A stretch of 41,411 nt of DNA, taken from contig NZ_JAAAWJ010000015.1 in the NCBI RefSeq assembly GCF_009914725.1, positions 1 through 41,411 on the forward strand, given 5' to 3'. This stretch comes from Methanogenium sp. MK-MG. Lineage in GTDB: Archaea; Halobacteriota; Methanomicrobia; Methanomicrobiales; Methanomicrobiaceae. The notes below the pieces were generated by a model. The model made no database searches. It was not told the origin of the DNA and was given only the letters and a program-made list of their open reading frames with translations. Each line of letters opens with the position of its first letter. Positions within the stretch are counted from its first letter, which is position 1. Shown piece by piece: positions 18,080 to 24,934 of this stretch. Position numbers and translations under genes: made by a program.

Positions 18080-19332
18080 TCGTTATCTCCTGCAGTTACT
18101 GCGTGCACCAGGGCCTGTGCAGATTCAAGTTCACCGCTCTCTGCGCACCGTCTCACGGAGAAGGTTACGTCATTGAGCAGCTTCTTCACAAGCACCCGTG
18201 ACAGGTCATCGATGATCTCTTCAGCAGATGCACCCGATGACCGGAGGCGTGCGGCTGCTTTGTCGCGTTCACGGCACCGGATCATCTCTGCCCATGAATG
18301 GAGATGGGCGAGTACGTCACTGGCGCCGGTCCGGTTGAGGAGGGTCACAAACTGCATCAGTTCAGCGTCCAGGAATGCATGCGCCTCTTTTGCCTCCTCT
18401 TTCCGGCTGTTCATATTATTCTCACTGACGGTGCGGAGATCGTCGATGGTGAAGAGATACACCCCGTCAATGTCGCCGACAGCCCCCTCTACATCACGGG
18501 GCTGGGCAATATCGATGATGACAAGCGGCTTTCTGCCTTCATCGAGCGGCCATATGCGGTCCCGCATCGCATCGCATACCTCATCACACCGGATGATGGG
18601 GTGGGGTGCTGCCGTACAGGAGATGATGACATCTGCAAGAGCGGCATAGCGGAAGAGTTCGTCCAGGCGGACGGCCTTCCCTCCCACCAGTTCCGCCAGT
18701 TCCTCAGCGCGGGCAAAGGTACGGTTGGTGACGTAGATGGCGGTCAGGTCCTTTGCCGCCAGTGCCTGGGTGACAAGCGTGCCTATCTCACCGCCGCCCA
18801 CCACCAGAATATGGCGGCCGTCAAGGCTCCCCAACAGGTCTTCTGCCAGTTCAACCGCAGCGGAACCGATGGAGACAGCTCCCTTGTTGATGTTCGTACG
18901 GCGTCGCACCTCTACGCCGACGTGCACCGCCTTTGTGATGCAGCGCTCCATGAGCGGGCTGCAGGTATCGTTCTCGCGGGAGAGGGCGAGGGCCGCTTTC
19001 AGCTGTCCGAGTATCTGGTCCTCCCCGACGACCATGGAGTCCATCCCTGCAGAGAGACGGAGCAGGTGGCGCAGGGCATCCTCCCCTTCCAGCATCCGGA
19101 ACCCGTCCCGCCCCTGTTCCCGGAGAAACGCCTCTGCCATACAGGCATCCCCTTCCACCAGAAACTCAATCCGGTTGCATGTCTGGAGCAACAGTGCGCC
19201 TTTAAACCGTCCCTGTGCGTCTGAAAGAAGTGCCGCCTCATCGGGAAAGCGGAATGACTCCAGCTCTGCGATATCGCTCCCGTGATGGCTGATGCCTGCG
19301 ATGGCAACCGATGGAATAAGTCCGTTCTTCAT
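18058..19332 (-). CDS. hemA: glutamyl-tRNA reductase
   Basis: A 424-aa NADPH enzyme making glutamate-1-semialdehyde from glutamyl-tRNA, the first step of the C5 pathway used by archaea. Features: catalytic LLQTCNRIEF near the N-terminus, GMDSMVVGEDQILGQ, GAVSIGSAAVELAEDLLG, Rossmann motif ILVVGGGEIGTLV, VIISCTAAPHPII, and the C-terminal helical dimerisation domain. The open frame extends to 19392, but the ATG at 19332 overlaps the stop of the upstream gene as ATGA and gives the normal N-terminus, so it is chosen. The C-terminal tail overlaps hemB. Confidence 0.96.
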   Translation of the reverse strand: MKNGLIPSVAIAGISHHGSDIAELESFRFPDEAALLSDAQGRFKGALLLQTCNRIEFLVEGDACMAEAFLREQGRDGFRMLEGEDALRHLLRLSAGMDSMVVGEDQILGQLKAALALSRENDTCSPLMERCITKAVHVGVEVRRRTNINKGAVSIGSAAVELAEDLLGSLDGRHILVVGGGEIGTLVTQALAAKDLTAIYVTNRTFARAEELAELVGGKAVRLDELFRYAALADVIISCTAAPHPIIRCDEVCDAMRDRIWPLDEGRKPLVIIDIAQPRDVEGAVGDIDGVYLFTIDDLRTVSENNMNSRKEEAKEAHAFLDAELMQFVTLLNRTGASDVLAHLHSWAEMIRCRERDKAAARLRSSGASAEEIIDDLSRVLVKKLLNDVTFSVRRCAESGELESAQALVHAVTAGDNECFRKDD

Positions 19333-19949
19333 AGATATTTCCTGAGGGCCTGCTCTTTTGCCTGCTCTGTGCCGTGGCGGAGGGCATCCCACATCGCGGG
19401 GTCATCAATAACGGCATTGAGAATCCGCGAGCGTGCCCGCTGGTCTGCGACCGTCTGTTTCAGGTCTTCGCGCAGCGCCTCCTGCAGACGGACCATGCCG
19501 TCGATATCCCCGCCGTGCTCTTCAATGCAGAGGCGGAGACGGCGTGCCATGGCGGGACTGCGGCCGTGGGTGGATATCCCTATACAGTAGGTATCCCCCC
19601 GCACCACGGACGGGATGATAACATCCCCCTCCTCTCCTCCCGCATCATTCACATGCGCACCGCACCGGCGGGCCAGACGACCGATTCTCTGGTTTATGTC
19701 CGCTCGTTCAAGGGCTGTGATCACCAGAAAACTACCGGAGAGCAGGGAACAGATCTCATCGTCATGCATTGCAGCCAGATCACACTCCACCGTCTCCGCG
19801 GGAATTTCTGCAAAATCCGGGTGGAATGAACGACTGAGGACCACCACATGCGCCTCATGGGCAAAAAAACGTGCCTTGCGGGCGCCAACCGCACCGCCGC
19901 CTGCAATCACAACCTTCGCACCCCTGAGGTCCATCATCAGTGGTATCAT
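19329..19949 (-). CDS. precorrin-2 dehydrogenase / sirohydrochlorin ferrochelatase-type protein
   Basis: A 206-aa protein equal to the N-terminal half of CysG and to Met8-type proteins. It should oxidise precorrin-2 to sirohydrochlorin with NAD+. Signatures: IPLMMDLRGAKVVIAGGGAVGARKARFF cut here in two parts (IPLMMDLRG, then VVIAGGGAVGARKA), an ALERADINQRIGRLAR segment, VNDAGGEEGDVIIPSVV and the helical SPAMARRLRL region. The ATG at 19949 gives the usual start; a GTG at 19973 is an alternative. It opens the tetrapyrrole operon, with hemA overlapping its stop. The presence of this gene before hemA is usual in methanogens and links the operon to siroheme and F430 supply. Confidence 0.92.
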   Translation of the reverse strand: MIPLMMDLRGAKVVIAGGGAVGARKARFFAHEAHVVVLSRSFHPDFAEIPAETVECDLAAMHDDEICSLLSGSFLVITALERADINQRIGRLARRCGAHVNDAGGEEGDVIIPSVVRGDTYCIGISTHGRSPAMARRLRLCIEEHGGDIDGMVRLQEALREDLKQTVADQRARSRILNAVIDDPAMWDALRHGTEQAKEQALRKYL

Positions 19950-20217
19950 GCCTGAATAGCATTGATGCTGCACGCATTTAACCGTATCACCTTTTCATTC
20001 AATAGTATGTCATAAACGGGCCGGATCACCGGGATTTCGTTCTACCTGCGGTGATACCGGTGAACAAACGGGCACAAATAAAAACGTTTATAAAATTTCG
20101 TGAAATCAGGCAGGAATTCGTAAACAGAGGATGCAAAAACTCAATTCGATACCATTATATTCTCATGGAGTGTATATTGTAGAGCACTGAGATGCACTGG
20201 CATCACAGGGCGAAAAT

Positions 20218-20289
20218 GTGCCGATAGTGTAGTGGTTATCACTAGGCGTTGCCAACGCCTAAACCCGGGTTCGAGTCCCGGTCGGCGCA
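20218..20289 (+). tRNA. tRNA-Gly (anticodon GCC)
   Basis: A 72-nt cloverleaf without intron. Acceptor stem GTGCCGA pairs with TCGGCGC; anticodon stem AGGCG/CGCCT encloses loop TTGCCAA with anticodon GCC; T arm is CCGGG-TTCGAGT-CCCGG; discriminator A at 20289, CCA not encoded. A TATA-like ATTATATTC lies about 60 bases upstream and a T-run (TAGTTTTTATATT) follows directly as terminator. Confidence 0.96.
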
Positions 20290-20447
20290 CTAGTTTTTAT
20301 ATTATTCATGCATCAGAACGGAACGTCTTTTTCTCCGCACAATGTTCAGAACCGGGAGCGACAGCAGTGCAGGAATATATCTCTGCCTAATTCTCAGAAT
20401 CAAAAGTCATATCAGTTATTTTGAACCGGAGGAACAGGCAGACACAC

Positions 20448-20460
20448 AAAAAAAGGAAAA
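20448..20460 (-). terminator. poly-T terminator after the TPR gene
   Basis: On the minus strand the sequence TTTTCCTTTTTTT lies about 25 bases past the TPR gene stop, a typical archaeal U-tract terminator between this gene and the convergent tRNA-Gly gene. Confidence 0.5.
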
Positions 20461-20483
20461 TAATCTATACTGCAGGTATGCGC

Positions 20484-21128
20484 TCACCAGCGCCGGGAGA
20501 TCAAGAGGAGAGCCCCGGCACCAAGAATGGCGCCCGCGATGGGAAACGGAGTTTCTTCAGCCGGTGATTCAGTACCACCCCCAACATTCGCCTCTGCGAA
20601 GTGAAGGTTGCCCTGCGCACGGACATCCGAGGGATTGATTTCAAGTGCCCGCTCTGAGACAGCGATCTCCTTATCATACTCACCCATCTGCCCGTAGGCA
20701 GTGCCCTGAATGATATATGACTCGATCATATCCGGGTCAAGCGCAATTGCTGTCTCTGCCGCCTCAACCGCTCTCTCATACTCGCCGAGGTTGAGGAGCG
20801 CATCGGCGGTGACCACCCAGGCCTGCGTCTGATTCGGATTCAGACTGGTTGCCTTCTCTGCTGCCGCGAGTGCAGCCGTGTAGTTGCCCTGTGCCGAGCT
20901 GATACCGGCCTTCGTCACCCAGACAAGCGTGAATGTATTGTCAATTGCGAGTGCGGCATCGGCATACGCCATTGCCGAAGTATAATTCCCTGCCTGCGCC
21001 TCATCCACGGCCATGTTGTAGAGATCAATCTTCTCAACACAGATCTCTTCTGCAGATGCAGCCGGAACACATGCAGCGATGAGGAGTGCTGCCAAAAACC
21101 AGACGCCCATAGTATCTCTTCGTGCCAT
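20484..21128 (-). CDS. secreted TPR-repeat protein with C-terminal membrane anchor
   Basis: A 214-aa extracytoplasmic protein. Residues 1-27 form a signal peptide (MARRD, then a hydrophobic core FLAALLIAACVPAASA ending before EE). Four to five tetratricopeptide repeats follow, recognisable by repeated A-x-AL-x-I/L-P/N units such as AMAYADAALAIDN, AALAAAEKATSLNPN, AVEAAETAIALDPD and IAVSERALEINPS. A short Thr/Glu/Pro linker leads to a C-terminal hydrophobic segment PFPIAGAILGAGALLLISRR, resembling archaeosortase-type sorting tails of methanogens. Such proteins mediate protein contacts at the cell surface. The frame reaches 21155; the ATG at 21128 is preferred because GGAGG precedes it, although 13 bases away. 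An ATG at 21110 is also possible. Confidence 0.85.
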   Translation of the reverse strand: MARRDTMGVWFLAALLIAACVPAASAEEICVEKIDLYNMAVDEAQAGNYTSAMAYADAALAIDNTFTLVWVTKAGISSAQGNYTAALAAAEKATSLNPNQTQAWVVTADALLNLGEYERAVEAAETAIALDPDMIESYIIQGTAYGQMGEYDKEIAVSERALEINPSDVRAQGNLHFAEANVGGGTESPAEETPFPIAGAILGAGALLLISRRW

Positions 21129-21288
21129 CCATCTGAGATTGCCTCCGGAGAGCATAATCAGTTGCGGTCAAATCCATTATGGCACCCGGCCACCCATATC
21201 CTCATGTGAAGAAACTCTGCGGTGTCGGAAACAGACAATGCAGAGACGGAACGTACTGCGGATCACGAATACGGAGGGGAAAGACGCG

Positions 21289-21555
21289 ATGATACGATGC
21301 CCGCGATGCAGAAGCACGAAGATTTACCCGGTGGCAGGCGGGTATGGCGGATACTATTACCGCTGCAAAAAATGCGGCTATTCCGGCGCTCTGGTCATTG
21401 AGTTTGATGATGACGTCACGCCAAAAGAAGAACAGGAGCTGCAAAAGGAATACCGGGAGGAGGTGCAGGAATATGAACAGAGGCGCCGCTCCCTCTTCTG
21501 GATCATCATGGCCCTCATCTTCATCGCCGCCATTTTTTTCGTTGGGTTCAGGTAA
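21289..21555 (+). CDS. zinc-ribbon protein with C-terminal transmembrane helix
   Basis: An 88-aa protein. CPRCRSTKIYPVAGG and CKKCG in residues 4-27 supply four Cys for a zinc ribbon; a charged helix with many Glu and Gln (residues about 40-65) follows; the last 20 residues (FWIIMALIFIAAIFFVGF) form a transmembrane helix, so it is a tail-anchored membrane protein with the ribbon in the cytoplasm. The ATG at 21289 is preceded by GGAGGGG at nine bases; longer frames upstream run into the TPR gene promoter region and are not used. Function unknown. It is divergent from the TPR gene. Confidence 0.75.
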   Translation: MIRCPRCRSTKIYPVAGGYGGYYYRCKKCGYSGALVIEFDDDVTPKEEQELQKEYREEVQEYEQRRRSLFWIIMALIFIAAIFFVGFR

Positions 21556-21560
21556 CCCCC

Positions 21561-21755
21561 TCAGAAGACACCGAACATCTTCAGCGCACTCAGGAAGAGC
21601 AGACCGACAAACCAGCCATTCGAGGTGGCGTGCAGAGATACGATGCGAGAGGCTGACCCCGACAAAGGACGCAGGAACGGACGTCACCACAAGTATCTCC
21701 CGGCAAGGGCCCCTGTTACCCCGAGAATCAGCACTGTCTGAAGAAAAATATCCAT
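21561..21755 (-). pseudogene. possible small two-helix membrane protein gene with in-frame TGA
   Basis: From the ATG at 21755, with GGAG six bases upstream, the minus strand reads MDIFLQTVLILGVTGALAGR and YLW, then TGA at 21686-21684, and continues in the same frame with a polar stretch to a second hydrophobic segment GWFVGLLFLSALKMFGVF and a stop at 21561. Two membrane-helix-like parts in one frame, split by a single TGA where a Trp codon (TGG) would be one base away, suggest a gene broken by one mutation, or a 23-aa membrane peptide alone. No family is recognised. The 3' end is convergent with the zinc-ribbon gene. Confidence 0.3.
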
Positions 21756-22062
21756 CCTCTGCTCCGATGCCGCCGCTATATCGCACCGGCACTGCGATTA
21801 CTCTCCAGATATGACCTGAACGCATAAGAAAGAACCGCTGAAAGTAATGCAGACTTACTCCACCACAAACTCATAGTTCCTGTGCAGGCACCACACCGGG
21901 CACATACTGCACGGGAAAAAGAGAGATGGCCATCAGTTCCGGTAAAACAGACAGATCCACTGCCAAATCTGCGGGCCACGCCGAATAAATCCATTGAAAC
22001 AGGCATGGTACGCGTTGCAGAAACCTGCCATTTTTTTATCATACAGATGAAATATTTCAGGA
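21756..22062. other. spacer without supported gene
   Basis: About 300 bases of ordinary composition between the possible broken membrane protein gene and the PAPS-reductase-like gene. A minus-strand frame covers it but has biased, coding-unlike composition. It should contain the promoter of the plus-strand operon; no clear TATA box stands out. Confidence 0.3.
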
Positions 22063-23475
22063 ATGCGCCTTTCATATCTCGGAAAAAATCACCTGCACTG
22101 GTGTGATACATGCGGGACACCGGTACTGGGAAAAAAATGCAGCTGCGGCACGCAGACACGGGAGGTGGCCATCACCCCTCCCGGCGATATCAGGCCGGCA
22201 TTTGACGACGACATCACCCATATAAACAGGGTATACCGCGATCATTTTGGCGCAGACCTGATACCTGAAGGGCATGTTGTCATACTCAACAAGGTACCGG
22301 ATTTTGACCGGATGGAAGAGATCATCATGGGCGGCGCTGTTGTTGGTGCCATCCGGTTCTACCCGGATGAGGAACGCTGGGAGGCCATGCCACGGCCCGC
22401 AGCCGCTCTCTATATGACTCCTTCCCTGCGGTATGTGGTGGTTGACCCGGGTGCAGAACCCTCCATCCGGACCAAGGGGGCGTCTGTGCTCGCACCCGGA
22501 CTCATAAAAATCGAGGAGCATGTCGAAACGGGTGACGAGGTATTCATCCTGACGCCGGATGAGCGCTGCATCGGTGTCGGCAGGGCAAAGGTCTCTGCAG
22601 CCGAGGCAGAGACGCTGGAACGCGGCACCATCGCACGGACACGGAAGATCAAACCGGTCACCTGTGTCCCGGCAGAGAAGACATGGGAGAATGTGCTCAT
22701 TGCCAATGAACGCATTCTCGCAGGTGTCGAGGACGAGGCAGTCAGCTTTGTCCGGCGTACAATGGAGACAAATCCGCTGCCGGCAAATGTATCCTTCTCC
22801 GGCGGAAAAGACAGCCTTGCAACACTGCTGGTGGTCCTCAAGGCGGCAGGGAAGCTCCCCCTCCTCTTTGCCGATACCGGCCTTGAGTTCAGGGAGACCT
22901 ACAGGAATGTGCAGGATGTGGCGGACCACTACGGCCTCGAGGTGCTCCGGACCGATCTGTCGTCGCGTTTCTGGGAAGAGATGGAACGGCAGGGCCCGCC
23001 CGCGGTCGATGCACGCTGGTGCTGCAAGGTCTGCAAACTCCAGCCGATAAAGAAACTTATTGAAGATACATGGGGCGAGTGCCTCTCATTTATCGGCCAG
23101 CGAAAGTATGAATCATATAAACGGATGAAGAGCCCGCGTGTCTGGCGGAGCAATTTTATCCCGTGCCAGCTCTCGGCCTCACCCATACAGCACTGGACGG
23201 CGCTGCATGTCTGGCTCTACATCTTCCGCGAGAATGCACCGTATAATATTCTCTATTCGCGCCGGATTGACCGTATCGGGTGTTTCATGTGCCCTTCATC
23301 CGACTGGGCGACGTTCCGGATGATCATGGAGGACTATCCGGAAGAGTGGCAGCGCTGGGAAGAGGCACTGAATCAATACAAAGAAGAGCATGACCTTCCA
23401 GATATCTGGGTGGAGAAAGCGCTCTGGCGCAAACGGGGAGACACAGAGGATGACGACGAAAGTAGCTATACTTGA
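22063..23475 (+). CDS. zinc-ribbon/PUA/PAPS-reductase-like protein
   Basis: A 470-aa protein of the archaeal phosphoadenosine phosphosulfate reductase-like family. Order of parts: zinc ribbon with CDTCG (Cys14, Cys17) and CSCG (Cys26, Cys28); a region of unknown fold; a PUA domain (about 120-200; GASVLAPGLIKI); and an adenine-nucleotide alpha-hydrolase domain with P-loop SFSGGKDSLA (244-253). Cys clusters WCCKVC (319-324) and CFMC (407-410) could bind an iron-sulfur cluster. PUA domains bind RNA, so the protein may be an RNA-sulfur or RNA-modifying enzyme rather than a sulfate-assimilation reductase; that is inference. The ATG at 22063 has a weak AGGA before it. The end overlaps hisH by 26 bp. 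Confidence 0.88.
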   Translation: MRLSYLGKNHLHWCDTCGTPVLGKKCSCGTQTREVAITPPGDIRPAFDDDITHINRVYRDHFGADLIPEGHVVILNKVPDFDRMEEIIMGGAVVGAIRFYPDEERWEAMPRPAAALYMTPSLRYVVVDPGAEPSIRTKGASVLAPGLIKIEEHVETGDEVFILTPDERCIGVGRAKVSAAEAETLERGTIARTRKIKPVTCVPAEKTWENVLIANERILAGVEDEAVSFVRRTMETNPLPANVSFSGGKDSLATLLVVLKAAGKLPLLFADTGLEFRETYRNVQDVADHYGLEVLRTDLSSRFWEEMERQGPPAVDARWCCKVCKLQPIKKLIEDTWGECLSFIGQRKYESYKRMKSPRVWRSNFIPCQLSASPIQHWTALHVWLYIFRENAPYNILYSRRIDRIGCFMCPSSDWATFRMIMEDYPEEWQRWEEALNQYKEEHDLPDIWVEKALWRKRGDTEDDDESSYT

Positions 23476-24055
23476 TTATGGAATTGGAAATCTCCGGAGT
23501 GTAAGCCGCGGGATGGAGAAGGCAGGGGCCACACCTGTAATCACAAAGGATACCGCAGTGATGATGGAATGCGACGGCGTCATCCTCCCCGGTGTCGGAG
23601 CCTTTTCAGAAGGGATGGATAAGCTGGGCATTCTTCGCGAGGCACTCTGTCAATACGCAGAAGACCGGCCCGTATTAGGCATCTGCCTCGGCATGCAGAT
23701 GCTGCTTGAACGGAGCACAGAATTCGGTCTGCACGAAGGGCTGGGACTCGTCCCCGGAGAGGTGCTCCCCTTTGAGAAGACCCCCGGCATGAAGATCCCC
23801 CACATGGGATGGAACACCATCCACACCGAACAGCCCTCCCCCCTCTTCGAAGGCATTGCACAGGAGAGTTATGTCTACTTTGTCCACTCGTTCTATGCAA
23901 AGACCAGCCCGGAGCATACCCTCACGACAACCGACTATATCTGCAGGTTTTCATCCTCGATATGGAACGGCAATGTATACGGCGTGCAGTTTCACCCGGA
24001 GAAGAGCGGGGAGACCGGGCTTGCAATACTGAAGAATTTTATTAACATGCTCTGA
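23450..24055 (+). CDS. hisH: imidazole glycerol phosphate synthase, glutamine amidotransferase subunit
   Basis: A 201-aa class I glutamine amidotransferase. It releases ammonia from glutamine for HisF in histidine synthesis. Signatures: VAILDYGIGNLRSV at the N-terminus, ILPGVGAFSEGM, the nucleophile loop VLGICLGMQMLLE, and the His-Glu pair in GVQFHPEKSG. The ATG at 23450 begins the conserved N-terminus and has GGGGAG upstream; longer frames fall inside the preceding gene. It overlaps the PAPS-reductase-like gene by 26 bp. hisF and other his genes are not in the window, which is common in archaea. Confidence 0.95.
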   Translation: MTTKVAILDYGIGNLRSVSRGMEKAGATPVITKDTAVMMECDGVILPGVGAFSEGMDKLGILREALCQYAEDRPVLGICLGMQMLLERSTEFGLHEGLGLVPGEVLPFEKTPGMKIPHMGWNTIHTEQPSPLFEGIAQESYVYFVHSFYAKTSPEHTLTTTDYICRFSSSIWNGNVYGVQFHPEKSGETGLAILKNFINML

Positions 24056-24068
24056 TACGCAGGATATA

Positions 24069-24075
24069 TTTTTTT
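24069..24075 (+). terminator. poly-T terminator after hisH
   Basis: TTTTTTT starts 14 bases past the hisH stop, followed by another T-run (ATTTTT). It fits an archaeal U-tract terminator. Confidence 0.45.
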
Positions 24076-24240
24076 CAAACATTTTTCGGATTTCTGCTCT
24101 CCTGCATTGCACCATATGGTGTTGCATTCTAAACGATTTCCCCCAACACATCCCATAAACAGTAAACTCCCCCTGCACAACATACAAGAGAAGACACCAT
24201 CAATGACCTGCATAGACCAGTGCAGTGCGAACAATTGACC

Positions 24241-24246
24241 AAAAAA
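24241..24246 (-). terminator. poly-T terminator after the winged-helix gene
   Basis: On the minus strand CCTTTTTTGG lies about 20 bases past the stop of the membrane winged-helix gene. It would end the alaS-regulator transcript, which converges on hisH. Confidence 0.4.
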
Positions 24247-24265
24247 GGAGAAATTATCCAGAAAT

Positions 24266-24934
24266 TTATTTTCTGCGGTACATCGCCACCAGTTCAAAGA
24301 GGAGCATGGCGAAGATCGCCACGAATCCGCCGGTAAAGAACATGACCGCGAGGATGTTCGGGATGATCGCCGGAGACAGATACTCCTCTGCAAGTGATGC
24401 CACCACCGGGGCAGGCATACGTGTTGCACTGACTTTATCGCCATTTGCCCCTGCTCCGGTGGTCTCATTCGCAGAGAAGCTCATCACCTGCACACCGTCG
24501 GGAGCACCTTCCGGCCCGGGGAGTCCGCCATCGGACAGGAACCCGAGCGTCGGAGCGAGGGCAAACAGCACCAGCGACGCACAGATGATCAGTGCAAAGA
24601 GGGACGCATATTTCAGCAGTATGGAACGGAGGTCTGCCTTTGCAGGAGACATGATGACAACCTGCTGGCACACACCGTAGACCTTCACCACCCGGCCCTT
24701 CTCACTGTAGCGGGTGCGCACAATCTCAACAAGACCTGCATCCAGCAGGTTTTCAATCTGGTACTTCAGGGTCGTTATGGGCTGACTCAGGCGTTCAGAT
24801 AACTCAGAGAGCGTGAGCTCATTCTCAGAAAGAGCGGAAAGTACAACACTTGCCGTCGTGCTGGCCATCGCCTTTCCGATCTTCTTTGCCCGTTCGTCAC
24901 CGGGCTCAAGGACAAGCACCCCGTCTTCAGTCAT
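24266..24934 (-). CDS. membrane-anchored ArsR-like winged-helix regulator
   Basis: A 222-aa protein. Residues about 15-95 form a winged helix-turn-helix: ASVVLSALSENELTLSELSE, then the recognition region TTLKYQIENLLDAGLVEIV and a wing with KGRVVKVYGV. Two transmembrane segments follow, LFALIICASLVLFALAPTLGF (about 112-132) and a C-terminal one ILAVMFFTGGFVAIFAMLLF, with an 50-residue Gly/Pro/Ala-rich loop between them that would face outside. It may sense an envelope signal and act at the membrane. Its ATG overlaps the alaS stop as ATGA, so both share an mRNA. The target is unknown. Confidence 0.85.
   Translation of the reverse strand: MTEDGVLVLEPGDERAKKIGKAMASTTASVVLSALSENELTLSELSERLSQPITTLKYQIENLLDAGLVEIVRTRYSEKGRVVKVYGVCQQVVIMSPAKADLRSILLKYASLFALIICASLVLFALAPTLGFLSDGGLPGPEGAPDGVQVMSFSANETTGAGANGDKVSATRMPAPVVASLAEEYLSPAIIPNILAVMFFTGGFVAIFAMLLFELVAMYRRK

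Noticed and set aside
21202-21825. 207-codon minus-strand frame across the zinc-ribbon gene
   Set aside because: The opposite strand carries a zinc ribbon and a membrane helix with a strong ribosome-binding site; this frame has no recognisable domain.
21776-22159. 127-codon minus-strand frame before the PAPS-reductase-like gene
   Set aside because: No ribosome-binding site or family features; it runs into the start of the supported plus-strand gene.
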